Positions 1-7,736 are shown, counted from the first letter of the stretch. The stretch: DNA of 64,000 nt from Streptomyces sp. NBC_01264 (GCF_026340675.1 NZ_JAPEOX010000002.1:434001-498000), one strand, 5' to 3'. Numbers and translations: made by a program. The notes: a model not told the origin generated them from the sequence alone.

Positions 1-74
1 CTCCCTTCGAGCGGCGCACCGCCTTGACGTCGCGGGGCGACGAAGGTGGTGTCCTCAGGGAGTAACAATCCTGC

Positions 75-88
75 GATCGAGATCGATC
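75..88. promoter_or_regulatory. Palindrome near the left edge
   Basis: GATCGA-GA-TCGATC is a perfect 6+6 palindrome in an AT-richer patch (about 60-112) that stands out from the GC-rich surroundings. A minus-strand TTGATC-like -35 lies beside it. It may belong to a promoter driving a gene that runs off the left edge. I could not support a coding region in bases 1-148. Confidence 0.25.
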
Positions 89-148
89 AAACAAAACCTT
101 AACACCGGGAACTGCCTGGTGGGGGCCTTGTCGTTGTGGTCCAACTCA

Positions 149-168
149 CGCCGTCCTTAAGGACGGCG
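149..168 (-). terminator. Hairpin at the end of the methyltransferase gene
   Basis: An 8-bp perfect stem (CGCCGTCC / GGACGGCG) with a TTAA loop. The loop contains the TAA stop codon of the methyltransferase gene, so the hairpin both ends the coding sequence and probably terminates transcription. Confidence 0.55.
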
Positions 169-786
169 GGCCAGCAGGTGGGCGTCCAGGAATCCGCGCT
201 CCGAGGCCGGGTCGTGGATCAGCCGGGCGAACGGGACGAGGCCCGCCCCGGTCAGCAGATCCGCGAACCGGTCCACCGGCCAGCTGTAGGCGGGCGCGAC
301 CTTGTGGTCGAAGCGGACGGGTTCCGGGCCGTCGGTCCCGAAGAACGACGCCAGGAGCAGGCCTCCCGGCGCCAGGACGCGCACCTGCTCGGCGAGGAGC
401 GCGGGCAGTTCCCCGGGCGGGGTGTGGATCATCGAGTAGTGGGCCAGTACGCCGCCGAGCGCGGCGTCCTCGACGGGCAGGGCCTCCATGCGTGCCTCGT
501 CGAACCGCAGTGCCGGATGGGCCCGGCGGGCGTGGTCGACCATGGCCGGGGAGAGATCGAGTCCGAAGGCGTCCAGCCCGAGGTCGTGCAGCATGGCCGT
601 CAGATGGCCGGGGCCGCACCCGACGTCCGCCGCTCGCGGGTTCTGCGTTGCGCGCGCCAGCTCCGCGAAGGTGTTGATCATGGCTCGCGAGAAGGGGTGG
701 GTCTCCAGCCGGTCGGCGAACATCGACGCGTACAGCTCGACGACCCCGTCGTAGGCCGCCCGGGTCACGGCTTGGTGATCCGTCAT
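157..786 (-). CDS. Class I SAM-dependent methyltransferase
   Basis: A 209-residue cytosolic protein with a Rossmann-like methyltransferase core. Motif I is ADVGCGPGHLT (about residues 50-60), followed by an acidic motif II stretch (FGLDLSPAMV) and the ALPVEDAALGGVLAHYSMIH region. The family (Methyltransf_11/25) transfers a methyl group from S-adenosylmethionine; the acceptor cannot be read from sequence. The ATG at 786 has no Shine-Dalgarno sequence, but the minus strand carries TAGCTT seven bases upstream, which fits a leaderless transcript starting at the ATG. The stop codon lies in a terminator hairpin, so the gene is probably monocistronic. The next gene upstream, an AraC regulator, points the same way 100 bases away and could control it. 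Confidence 0.85.
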   Translation of the reverse strand: MTDHQAVTRAAYDGVVELYASMFADRLETHPFSRAMINTFAELARATQNPRAADVGCGPGHLTAMLHDLGLDAFGLDLSPAMVDHARRAHPALRFDEARMEALPVEDAALGGVLAHYSMIHTPPGELPALLAEQVRVLAPGGLLLASFFGTDGPEPVRFDHKVAPAYSWPVDRFADLLTGAGLVPFARLIHDPASERGFLDAHLLARRP

Positions 787-885
787 GGGGAGGAAGCTAG
801 CATCCGGCCCGGCCCGCGCCCGGGGCCGATCCCTCCGGCCGGTCTTCGGCATCGCCTTCGGGGGCCGCCTCGCCAACAGTCAGCT

Positions 886-1920
886 CTACGTAGCCGATTG
901 ACGCGCCCGCACCGAAGACTCCGCGGGCTCCCACGAGCCCGGGAGAGCGCGCCCCGGGGCGGCGGCCGGGGAGGCCGCGCGGTGTTCGGTGGGGGTGATT
1001 CCGTAGGCCTCGCGAAAGGCCCGGCTGAACGCGGTGGCGCTGGCGAATCCCCAGCGCGCCGCGATCGCCTGGACGGGCCGGGCTCTCGACTCCCCGCGGG
1101 CGAGGTCGGCGTGGGCGCGCTCCAGCCGGCTTTCGCGGATGCGTGCCGCGACGCTCCGGGGCTGGTCGGCGAAGAGGGCGTAAAGGCCTCGCAGGGACAT
1201 GTTGTGCCGGTCGGCGATCACCTGGGGGGTCAGGCCCGGGTCGCCGAGGTTGTTCTCGATGAAGCGGTGGATCCGCTGCAGGGTCTCCTGTGCGCGCACC
1301 TCGGCCGGCGCCTCGCCGATGTCGCCGAGCTGTCGCGCGAGGCACGCGGTGGCCAGGTCGAGGGCGATGGAACCCATCCCGCGCAGCTCCTCCGGGCGGC
1401 AGTGCGGGCCGTGCGCGAGCAGCGTCCTCAGGAAGTCGGCAAGGACCGCCCCCGAGCCCCTGTCCGCGGCGAGGCTCCGCGCGAGGAGGCGGTCCACCCG
1501 GTCGGGGCGCAGCGCCACGGCGGGGCGGGGCATCTGGAGCACGACCGCCTCGCCCTGTCCGCCCGCGCTGACCCCCTCGCTCGGCCGTGAGGTGTCCGTG
1601 AGCACGAGTCCCCCCGCGACCACGGCCTCGCTGCCCCGCTGAGAGATCCTGAAAGCGCCTTGGGTGACGAGGGCCAGCTGCAGGTGCTCGGGGTCGCCGC
1701 GCCGAACGTGGGCCGGGGTGCGGCGCGAGAGGACCGGTGAGCACGCCACGGAGGACAACCGCACCACGCCGAGATCCAGGTCCGTGATCCTGGCGCGGAA
1801 GTCGGCCGCGTGCCGGGTGGTGAGCATTACGGGCATCACATCGCTGGACACCGTCTCGCAGAACCAGTCGAACCTGTCCTCACGTGCCACGACGGCTTCG
1901 GACGTCACCGACGAGCCCAT
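886..1920 (-). CDS. AraC-family regulator with N-terminal AraC-binding-like domain
   Basis: About 344 residues. The N-terminal half (about 20-200) has the look of the AraC_binding_2/FeaR-type effector domain (LQLALVTQGAFRISQRG). The C-terminal about 100 residues are a two-helix-turn-helix AraC DNA-binding domain (VIADRHNMSLRGLYALFADQ and IAARWGFASATAFSRAFREAYGITP). Such proteins usually activate adjacent catabolic genes on binding a small molecule. I chose the ATG at 1918-1920 because the recognisable fold begins just after it; a longer frame continues upstream without family features. The last 25 residues are low-complexity and Pro/Ala-rich. It is divergent from the PadR-HAAS pair with about 165 bases between them, and in tandem with the methyltransferase downstream. 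The inducer is unknown. Confidence 0.85.
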   Translation of the reverse strand: MGSSVTSEAVVAREDRFDWFCETVSSDVMPVMLTTRHAADFRARITDLDLGVVRLSSVACSPVLSRRTPAHVRRGDPEHLQLALVTQGAFRISQRGSEAVVAGGLVLTDTSRPSEGVSAGGQGEAVVLQMPRPAVALRPDRVDRLLARSLAADRGSGAVLADFLRTLLAHGPHCRPEELRGMGSIALDLATACLARQLGDIGEAPAEVRAQETLQRIHRFIENNLGDPGLTPQVIADRHNMSLRGLYALFADQPRSVAARIRESRLERAHADLARGESRARPVQAIAARWGFASATAFSRAFREAYGITPTEHRAASPAAAPGRALPGSWEPAESSVRARQSAT

Positions 1921-2085
1921 GCGATCACCGACACCCTTTGACCTGGCAGGGAACCAGTTCCTCACCGGTTGGCCCACAGCCGCGCTTCCCCCCGTCCCAT
2001 GATCGAGTATCAGCGACACGAGCGTGTGACCCGTGAATGCATCCCCCCTGCACGCCTGGTTGCCTCGCCAGGTATCTTGCATCGC

Positions 2086-2460
2086 ATGGAACCAGGTGAT
2101 TCGACCAAGCAGGCCCGGGCCGCCGCCCAACTGCGCAAGGGTGTCCTGGAGTACTGCGTGCTCGCGCTGATGCGGGACCGCCCCCGGTACGGCGTGGAGC
2201 TCCTTCACGCCCTGGAGGACTCCGGCACCCTGGCCACCAGCCAGGGCACGGTCTACCCGCTGCTCTCCCGGCTGCGCCGGGACGACCTGGTCACCACCAC
2301 CTGGCAGGAGTCCGCCTCCGGACCGCCCCGCCGCTACTACGCGCTCACCGACAGCGGCCGGGCCGCACTCGACGAGTTCACCCGCGTCTGGCCCGGCTTC
2401 CGCAACGCCGTCGACGCCTTCCTCGCCACCCCGCACCACTCCACCGGAGACTCCGCATGA
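2086..2460 (+). CDS. PadR-family transcriptional regulator
   Basis: A 124-residue winged-helix protein. The PadR signature is clear: an N-terminal helix (LRKGVLEYCVLALMRDRPRYGVEL), the SQGTVYPLLSRLRRDDLV recognition-helix region (about 55-75) and the RRYYALTDSGRAAL wing (about 85-100). Members repress by dimer binding, usually at their own promoter. The ATG at 2086 is preceded by TATCTT seven bases upstream, so the mRNA is probably leaderless. The 3' end overlaps the next gene by four bases (ATGA), so the two are translationally coupled. PadR plus a HAAS-domain membrane protein is a recurrent actinobacterial and Firmicutes pair in which the membrane partner is thought to signal envelope state. 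Confidence 0.9.
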   Translation: MEPGDSTKQARAAAQLRKGVLEYCVLALMRDRPRYGVELLHALEDSGTLATSQGTVYPLLSRLRRDDLVTTTWQESASGPPRRYYALTDSGRAALDEFTRVWPGFRNAVDAFLATPHHSTGDSA

Positions 2461-3056
2461 AGACCTCGGCCGACCCCGTACGCGACTACCTCTCCGCCGT
2501 CGAGCGCGAGGCCTCCGCGCTGCCCGCCGACCGTCGGAGCGAACTCCTCGCCGACCTCGCCGAACACATCGAGGTGACGCGCGCCGAGCGTCCCCGCGTC
2601 ACGATCGGCGAGGTCCTGGCCGAGCTGGGGGACCCCCGTACGATCGCGGCGACGGCACTGGCCGAGGCGGGAAGCGGGGGCGTCGCAGTTCCGGCCCCCG
2701 GCGGCGCCGACACACACCTCCGGCGCGGCAAGGTCCACCCGGTGGTCCCGCTCCTGATGCTCACCGTCCCCTTCCTGTTCGCCGCGGTCTTCCCCTCCGT
2801 CCCCGCCGCTGGGTTCTGCAGCACCGTGTTCCGCGTCATCGGCGCGGTGCTCCTCTGCACCTCGGTGCGCTGGACCCCGGTCCAGAAGGCGACCGGTGTC
2901 CTGCTCACCGCCGTCCTGCCGACCGCCGCCATCGGCATCTGGACCTGGTCCAGCGCCGCCCCGGCGGGCGATGCCCCGGCCAACCTGGCCAACGCGGCGA
3001 CGCTCGTCCTGCTGGCCGGCACGACGGCATGGCTCTGGCGGGTCCGCCGCGCCTGA
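2457..3056 (+). CDS. HAAS-domain membrane protein partner of PadR
   Basis: A 199-residue protein. Residues 1-70 match the HAAS/DUF1700 signalling domain (VRDYLSAVEREASALPADRR, then the LLADLAEHIEV and VLAELGDPRTIAATAL helices). Three or four hydrophobic segments follow (about 97-115, 122-138, 143-165, 175-192). The family is found next to PadR or ECF sigma genes and is thought to couple membrane events to transcription through the cytosolic HAAS helix bundle. The ATG overlaps the padR stop codon (ATGA). The gene ends 50 bases before the convergent HTH-TOBE gene. The signal sensed is unknown. Confidence 0.8.
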   Translation: MKTSADPVRDYLSAVEREASALPADRRSELLADLAEHIEVTRAERPRVTIGEVLAELGDPRTIAATALAEAGSGGVAVPAPGGADTHLRRGKVHPVVPLLMLTVPFLFAAVFPSVPAAGFCSTVFRVIGAVLLCTSVRWTPVQKATGVLLTAVLPTAAIGIWTWSSAAPAGDAPANLANAATLVLLAGTTAWLWRVRRA

Positions 3057-3106
3057 GGCGCCGTTTCCGGTCCGCGATCCGAGCGGACGAGCGCGGGCAA
3101 GGGCGA

Positions 3107-3499
3107 TCAGTCGCGGTCGACGTGCACGCTGGTCGACTTCACCCGGGCCGTGACCGTCACGCCCGGCTGCAGGCCGAGCTCCTCGACGGCCTCCCGCGTC
3201 AGCAGCGAGACCACACGGTGCGGGCCCGCCTGGACCTCCACCTGCGCCGATACCTCGCCCAGCTTGATCGCGGTCACGATCCCCGGGAACGCGTTGCGCG
3301 CCGAGGTGTACGGGGCGTCCTCGCCATCGGCGCGCTCCTGCGCGACCTCCACGCAGAACGCGGCGAGGGCCGGCCCCTCCACGATGCGCCGGGTTCCCTG
3401 CCGGTGGGTCGGGAAGCGGCCCGCGTCGGCCCACCGCCGCACCGTGTCAACGCTCACGGCCAGCAGCTCGGCGGCCTGTCCCATCGTGTACGACTCCAT
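3107..3499 (-). CDS. HTH-TOBE protein (molybdopterin/molybdate-binding type)
   Basis: A 130-residue cytosolic protein. Residues 1-45 are a MerR/excisionase-like helix-turn-helix (YTMGQAAELLAVSVDTVRRW, RFPTHRQGTRRI). Residues about 60-130 are a single TOBE/Mop-like beta-barrel (SARNAFPGIVTAIKLGEVSAQVEVQAG...VTVTARVKSTSVHV). This arrangement occurs in small molbindin-type regulators that bind molybdate or tungstate oxyanions and adjust transport or cofactor genes. The ATG at 3499 was chosen over an in-frame GTG nine bases earlier because TAGGGT lies seven bases before it (a leaderless -10) and AGGG could alternatively serve as a ribosome site. No modABC genes are nearby. It is divergent from the cold-shock gene across a region with a large palindrome. 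Confidence 0.8.
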   Translation of the reverse strand: MESYTMGQAAELLAVSVDTVRRWADAGRFPTHRQGTRRIVEGPALAAFCVEVAQERADGEDAPYTSARNAFPGIVTAIKLGEVSAQVEVQAGPHRVVSLLTREAVEELGLQPGVTVTARVKSTSVHVDRD

Positions 3500-3597
3500 G
3501 ACCACCACCCTAGGGGCAGGAGGTCATGAGCCTGTTGATCATCCTCCGACCCGGGCCGTGGCGGGCTCGATCGACCGGCTTCGGGGTGCCCGATCCG

Positions 3598-3622
3598 GGG
3601 CAAACCGATCATCGGTTTGCCC
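3598..3622. promoter_or_regulatory. 25-bp perfect palindrome (operator-like)
   Basis: Twelve-base arms (GGGCAAACCGAT / ATCGGTTTGCCC) flank a single central C at 3610, in the divergent space between the HTH-TOBE gene and the cold-shock gene. The right arm supplies the TTGCCC -35 hexamer of a plausible rightward promoter, which is the position expected of an operator. As neither neighbour ends here, a terminator role is less likely. Confidence 0.55.
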
Positions 3623-3644
3623 TCGTCGTGCAAGTGGGTAGATC
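3617..3644 (+). promoter_or_regulatory. Candidate promoter for the cold-shock gene
   Basis: TTGCCC (3617-3622), a 16-base spacer and TAGATC (3639-3644). The -35 overlaps the palindrome at 3598-3622. If used, it would give a long (about 120-base) 5' untranslated region, which is normal for cold-shock genes. Confidence 0.4.
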
Positions 3645-3725
3645 ATGCCTCGTGATCGGCAGTCGTGTGTCCGAAGTACCGCTTCACCAAGCGTCGGAGG
3701 ACCAGGGCAAGCAACCCACACCCAA

Positions 3726-3747
3726 GGGTCCTCACAAGCGAGGACCC
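3726..3747 (+). promoter_or_regulatory. 5' UTR hairpin of the cold-shock gene
   Basis: A perfect 8-bp stem, GGGTCCTC / GAGGACCC, with the six-base loop ACAAGC, ends 24 bases before the ATG and just ahead of the GGGAG ribosome site. Cold-shock mRNAs are commonly controlled by temperature-dependent leader structures; that role here is inferred. Confidence 0.5.
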
Positions 3748-3771
3748 TCGTCCCCGACAGGGAGCAAAAAG

Positions 3772-3975
3772 ATGGCCACCGGAACTGTGAAGTGGTTCAA
3801 CTCGGAAAAGGGCTTCGGCTTCATCGAGCAGGACGGCGGCGGCCCCGACGTCTTCGCCCACTACTCCAACATCAACGCCCAGGGCTTCCGTGAGCTCCAG
3901 GAGGGCCAGAAGGTCGAGTTCCAGGTCACCCAGGGCCAGAAGGGCCCGCAGGCCGAGGACATTCGTCCCCTCTGA
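3772..3975 (+). CDS. Cold-shock protein (CspA/SC7.0 type)
   Basis: A 67-residue single OB-fold nucleic-acid chaperone. Both RNA-binding motifs are intact: RNP1 KGFGFI (residues 16-21) and RNP2 VFAHYS (27-32), with the family opener [15 protein letters not shown]. Such proteins bind single-stranded RNA and melt secondary structure during cold shock or growth. The length is normal for the family. GGGAG sits 10 bases before the ATG and the leader carries a hairpin. A strong terminator follows directly, so the gene is monocistronic. Confidence 0.95.
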   Translation: MATGTVKWFNSEKGFGFIEQDGGGPDVFAHYSNINAQGFRELQEGQKVEFQVTQGQKGPQAEDIRPL

Positions 3976-4001
3976 GCCACGGCTCTGAGCCGCAGTACCC
4001 A

Positions 4002-4032
4002 GACGCCCCGCACCGGTACGGTGCGGGGCGTC
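4002..4032 (+). terminator. Intrinsic terminator after the cold-shock gene
   Basis: A perfect 13-bp GC-rich stem (GACGCCCCGCACC / GGTGCGGGGCGTC) with loop GGTAC, starting 26 bases after the stop. There is no U-tract, as is usual in Streptomyces. Confidence 0.85.
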
Positions 4033-4111
4033 GCCGCGTCCGCCGCCGCCACCTGTGGCTCTGCCCTACCGCGCCGTCGAGCCGGGCCGGGGCCCGCCGT
4101 ACTCTGTGCGG

Positions 4112-4900
4112 GTGATCCTGCACAGCCTTCACGACCGATCCGACCTGGCCGCCCGCTTCGAACGGGACCCGGCCATGAACCTGATGGAACTCGGCGACCT
4201 CGACGACCTGCCGTGGCCCCACACCAGCTGGTACAGCGTTTCCCAGGACGGACCGGTGGCGCTGCTCTACGCCGTCGGCGACGTACCGACGCTGCTGGGG
4301 TTCACCCGCCCCGGGCAAGCGGCCGCTCTGGAGGAGCTGGCCGAGGCGCTGCTGCCCGTACTCCCCCGGCGCTTCCTCGGGCATCTGACCGGAAAGGCCG
4401 CGAAGGTACTGGAATCCGGGTACGTCGCCCAGTCACACAGCACCCTGCTGCGCATGGTGCTGACCGAGCCCGACCTGGCCGACCGGTATCCGGCCGGACC
4501 GTGGCGGCCCGCCCCGCTGAGCCGGGATGACCTCCCCGACCTGCTCGAACTGTTCGAGCAGGCGTATCCGGGCAACTGGTTCGACGACCGCATGCTCGAC
4601 ACCGGCCAGTACCTCGGTGCCCGGCAGGACGGGCAGCTGGTCGCCGTGGCCGGCGTCCACGTGCACTCGGCCGCGTACCGGGTCGCCGCGGTCGGGAACG
4701 TCACCACGCATCCACGGGTCCGTGGGCAGGGCGCCGGCGGCGCCTGCGTCGCCGAGCTGTGCCGACGGCTGAGCAGGACGGTGGACCACATAGGGCTGAA
4801 CGTCCGTGCGGACAACGCCACCGCCGTCCGGCTCTACCGCCGGCTCGGCTTCAGCGAGGTCACGGAGTTCACGGAAGCCCTCTTCACGGCGCGCCCGTAG
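4112..4900 (+). CDS. GNAT-family N-acetyltransferase
   Basis: A 262-residue protein of the two-lobed FR47/GNAT type. The C-terminal half holds the acetyl-CoA signature: VAAVGNVTTHPRVRGQGAGG (about 189-208, with the R/Q-x-x-G-x-G/A pyrophosphate loop), and NVRADNATAVRLYRRLGFSEV near the end. The N-terminal lobe (1-120) resembles the partner half of such proteins. The acceptor is unknown. The GTG at 4112 is favoured because TACTCT lies exactly six bases upstream, a leaderless arrangement; an ATG 57 bases earlier would fall inside the promoter. The gene is flanked by a terminator upstream and the remnant at 4915-5118 downstream, on the other strand. Confidence 0.85.
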   Translation: MILHSLHDRSDLAARFERDPAMNLMELGDLDDLPWPHTSWYSVSQDGPVALLYAVGDVPTLLGFTRPGQAAALEELAEALLPVLPRRFLGHLTGKAAKVLESGYVAQSHSTLLRMVLTEPDLADRYPAGPWRPAPLSRDDLPDLLELFEQAYPGNWFDDRMLDTGQYLGARQDGQLVAVAGVHVHSAAYRVAAVGNVTTHPRVRGQGAGGACVAELCRRLSRTVDHIGLNVRADNATAVRLYRRLGFSEVTEFTEALFTARP

Positions 4901-4914
4901 GAAGCCCGCCCGCG

Positions 4915-5118
4915 GGGCCGTTGGCAGGCCGGGAGCCGTTCTGCCACCGCCCGGCAGGGCCGTCACGGCGACGGCCTCTGCCGTCGCGATGTCCACGGCC
5001 AGCGGATGCCGTAACGCCGGGCGGATCCGCGGGCGGGCGGCGCGGGCGGCGCCTCCGCGAGACGTGCGAGGAGCTCCGCCTTGAGGCGCTCCTCGAAACC
5101 ACTGGGCCTCTCGTTCAT
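4915..5118 (-). pseudogene. Remnant of a CU044_5270-like sigma-factor partner gene
   Basis: A good ribosome site (GGAGGT, seven bases before the ATG at 5118) opens a frame reading MNERPSGFEERLKAELLAR, then a Pro/Ala stretch and ARRYGIR, and stops at 4963. Shifting one base at about 5003 restores a hydrophobic segment (PLAVDIATAEAVAVTALPG) that looks like the start of the transmembrane helix expected next, after which the sequence is only antisense to the GNAT gene. This cytosolic head plus TM start is typical of the actinobacterial CU044_5270 family encoded beside ECF sigma factors. So it appears to be a frameshifted and 3'-truncated copy. If the frameshift is not real, it is a 51-residue orphan. 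Bases 5119-5265 hold nothing recognisable. Confidence 0.5.
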
Positions 5119-5265
5119 CGGGCTACCTCCAACTGGCTTCGGTGTCGTGGGCTGAGCACCCGGTTCCTCCCCTGCGCGGGAACCCCGACGGTCCCCTCGT
5201 CCAGTACTTGGGTGAAAGCGCCTCAAGCGTTTCATCGGGAGCCGACGAGCGTGTTGGCCGGAGGC

Positions 5266-5309
5266 ACGGAGGCTGCCGTCCCGACGCGTGTCGGGACGGC
5301 AGCCTCCGT
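5266..5309 (-). terminator. Terminator of the liv-type operon
   Basis: A perfect 20-bp stem (arms 5266-5285 and 5290-5309, core GGCTGCCGTCCCGAC) with a four-base GCGT loop, 26 bases beyond the stop of the substrate-binding protein gene. One of the strongest hairpins in the window; it would work in both directions. Confidence 0.9.
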
Positions 5310-5334
5310 CTCCTGCCCTCTTCCTGCCCGCCGC

Positions 5335-6597
5335 TCAGGAAGCGGGCGTGAACTTCGTCGCGGCGGGCACCGCGGTGGCTTCCTTGACCACCTTCATGCC
5401 GCCCGGGACCGTGGCGTCGGGCTTGAGGATCACGCTCTTCCGGGTGGAGGGGGCCTTCGGGTCCGAGAAGTCGTGCGTGATGCCGAAGCCGTTGTCGTAG
5501 GACTTCAGGCTCAGCAGGGCCGCCCGGATGCCCTCGCGGGTCAGGTCCTTGTCGGCGCAGGCCTTCTTCAGTACCTCTCCGAACAGGGCGCCGGCCGAGA
5601 ATCCGGCCACCACGCCGTTGTCCAGGCCCGAGTCCGGGTACTCCGCCTTGTACGCGGCGGCCAGCGCGGCCGGGCCCGCCTCGGTCGAGCCGATCGGCAG
5701 GGCCGAGGAGGCGACGTAGTAGTCCTTCTGCAGGGCCGCACCCGCCGGGGTCGCCAGGAGCTGCGGGGCGAAGGCCGAGTTGTTGCCGACTACGGGGACG
5801 TTCCAGCCGCCCGCCGCGGCGACTCCGACGAGCGAGGCGGCCTGGCGGGGGCCGGCGCTGACGACCACGGCCTTGACCCCGGCCTGCTTGAGCGCGGCCA
5901 CCTGGGCCGTCATGTCGTTGTCGGTCGGCTTGATCTTCTGTTCGACGACGGTCAGCCCGGACTCCGCGGCGATGGCCTTGGCCCCGGTCAGCGCGTTCTC
6001 GCCGTAGTCGCCCTCGAAGTAGACGTGCCCGATCTTGTCGCCCGAGGCGATCCGCTTCTGGTCGAGGAGGTAGCCGACCGCGTTGATGGTCTCGATGTCG
6101 TACGTCGCCCCCACCGTGCGGATGTACGGGCTGCCGAGCAGCGAGGCGGACCAGGCCTGCGGGATGACCAGCCCCTTGTCCTGGCCGTCGATCCGCTGCT
6201 TGACGGCGGAGACGAACGGGGAGCCGATGAACTGGGCGAAGCCCAGCACCGAGGGCTCCAGTTCGGTGTAGGCGGCGAGGGCCTTCTGCGGGTCGTAGCC
6301 GTGGTCGCGGACCGTCAGCTCGATGGTGCGACCGCAGATGCCGCCCGCCGCGTTGGTCTGCTTCGCCCACAGCTGCTGGGCCTGGGTGACGCTCTTGCCG
6401 AGGGAGGCGTAGACGCCGGTCATGTCGGTGAGCGCGCCGAGCTTGATGGCCTTGTCGCTCACCCCGGGGCCCGCCTTGACCCCGCCCGCGGCGGGCTTGT
6501 CCCCGTCGGCCGGCTTGGCCTTGCCACTGCACCCGGCGGCGCCGGTCAGGACGAGTGCGACCGCCAGGACCGCGGCGGCGTGCCTTCTTCTGTTCAC
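5335..6597 (-). CDS. livK: Branched-chain amino-acid type ABC transporter, substrate-binding lipoprotein
   Basis: A 420-residue periplasmic-binding-protein fold I protein (Peripla_BP_6). It has a lipoprotein signal peptide, with lipobox GAAGC giving lipid-Cys23. The mature region starts DKAIKLGALTDMTGVYASLGKS, the usual LivK opening, and continues with AVVVSAGPRQAASLV and the NGVVAGFSAGALF segment. It would capture the substrate outside the membrane and deliver it to LivHM. The GTG at 6597 has GGAGCGAAC before it and overlaps the livM stop (GTGA). It is last of five coupled genes. The ligand need not be Leu/Ile/Val: this family also binds amides, urea and aromatics. It is related to the sensor domain of the kinase at 14516-16954. 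Confidence 0.9.
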   Translation of the reverse strand: MNRRRHAAAVLAVALVLTGAAGCSGKAKPADGDKPAAGGVKAGPGVSDKAIKLGALTDMTGVYASLGKSVTQAQQLWAKQTNAAGGICGRTIELTVRDHGYDPQKALAAYTELEPSVLGFAQFIGSPFVSAVKQRIDGQDKGLVIPQAWSASLLGSPYIRTVGATYDIETINAVGYLLDQKRIASGDKIGHVYFEGDYGENALTGAKAIAAESGLTVVEQKIKPTDNDMTAQVAALKQAGVKAVVVSAGPRQAASLVGVAAAGGWNVPVVGNNSAFAPQLLATPAGAALQKDYYVASSALPIGSTEAGPAALAAAYKAEYPDSGLDNGVVAGFSAGALFGEVLKKACADKDLTREGIRAALLSLKSYDNGFGITHDFSDPKAPSTRKSVILKPDATVPGGMKVVKEATAVPAATKFTPAS

Positions 6598-7736
6598 GTT
6601 CGCTCCTTCGAGGGTGTGGTGCGGGTGCGGGTGCGGAGGATCCGGGTGATGCCGGTGAGACCACCGGGCAGGAACAGGACGGCCACGACGACGGCCGCCC
6701 CGTACAGGTAGCGGGAGGCCTCGCCCGGGGAGACCCCGCCCGTTCCGGGGGCGGACACCAGCGGGAGGGCTTCGCTGTAGCGGGTGAGGAGTTGGGGCAG
6801 CAGGGAAACGAAGACCGCGCCCACGACGGCCCCGGCGACGGTGCCCAGGCCGCCGATCACGATCATGGCGAGGTACTCCAGTGACAGCACCATGCCGAAG
6901 TAGTCGGGCACGGTGCGCTGGAAGACGAGGGCGAGCAGGACGCCGGCGAGCCCCGCGTACATGGACGACAGGACGAAGACCGCGGCCCGGTACCGGGCGA
7001 CCGGCACGCCCATCACCCCGGCGGCGATGCTGTGGTCGCGCAGGGCGTTCATCGCCCGGCCGGGCCGGCCCCGCAGGACGCCGCGCGCGAACAGGGCGCC
7101 GGCGAGGAGGGCGGCGAGGGCGACGTACCAGAGCTTCTCGGCGGACTGGAAGGGGACGGCCGCGACGACGGTCTCGGTGTCGTCGAAGGTGAAGCCGAAG
7201 AGGGAGAGCGGCTCCACCTCCCGGCCGTTGAACCCGCCGGTGACGCTGGTGGCGTTGAACAGCACGTGCTGGCCGATGAAGATCAGCGCGAGCGTGGCGA
7301 TGCCGAGGTACGCGCCGCGCAGGCGGCCCGCGATGGGGCTGAAGAGGCCGCCCGCCGCCCCGGCGAGGGCGACGGCCAGGACCGCGGCGAGCCAGCTGGG
7401 CAGGCCGAGCCCGACCAGCTCGTGACCGCCCGCCGTGCTGCCGTCCCCGGCGAGCGCGCAGTACCCGTAGGCGCCCACGGCGAGGAAGAAGGCGTGGCCC
7501 ATCGACAGCTGGCCGGTGGCTCCGGTCAGCAGGTTGAGCCCGATGGCCCCGATGGCGGCGGCGATGGCGAACAGCCCGGCCTGCAGCCAGAACCGGTCGA
7601 GGTAGAAGGGCAGCGCGAGGAGTACGAGGACGGCGCCGGCCACCACCGCGTTGCGGCCACTGAGCCATCGGGGCCGGGAGGCCACCGCCGGGGCGAGTGC
7701 CTCGGGGTGCAGCACGGGGCTGCGGGTGTCAGACAC
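6594..7736 (-). CDS. livM: ABC transporter permease LivM
   Basis: A 380-residue inner-membrane permease with about 8-10 hydrophobic segments. The LivM signature is intact: NLLTGATGQLSMGHAFFLAVGAYGYC (about 68-93) and the EAA-like cytoplasmic loop GRPGRAMNALRDHSIAAGVMGVPVARYR (about 230-257). It forms the translocation channel with LivH. The start is a GTG (7736) overlapping the livH stop by eight bases; the stop overlaps the livK start by four. The C-terminal tail is Arg/Thr-rich. Confidence 0.92.
   Translation of the reverse strand: MSDTRSPVLHPEALAPAVASRPRWLSGRNAVVAGAVLVLLALPFYLDRFWLQAGLFAIAAAIGAIGLNLLTGATGQLSMGHAFFLAVGAYGYCALAGDGSTAGGHELVGLGLPSWLAAVLAVALAGAAGGLFSPIAGRLRGAYLGIATLALIFIGQHVLFNATSVTGGFNGREVEPLSLFGFTFDDTETVVAAVPFQSAEKLWYVALAALLAGALFARGVLRGRPGRAMNALRDHSIAAGVMGVPVARYRAAVFVLSSMYAGLAGVLLALVFQRTVPDYFGMVLSLEYLAMIVIGGLGTVAGAVVGAVFVSLLPQLLTRYSEALPLVSAPGTGGVSPGEASRYLYGAAVVVAVLFLPGGLTGITRILRTRTRTTPSKERT

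Noticed and set aside
136..1590. Long + strand open frame over the methyltransferase and AraC genes
   Set aside because: It is antisense to two clear genes, rich in Arg/Gly and lacks any family features; it is a by-product of high GC.
4759..6711. 650-codon + strand open frame across the remnant and LivK gene
   Set aside because: Antisense to livK with its signal peptide, lipobox and domain; no ribosome site or recognisable domain.
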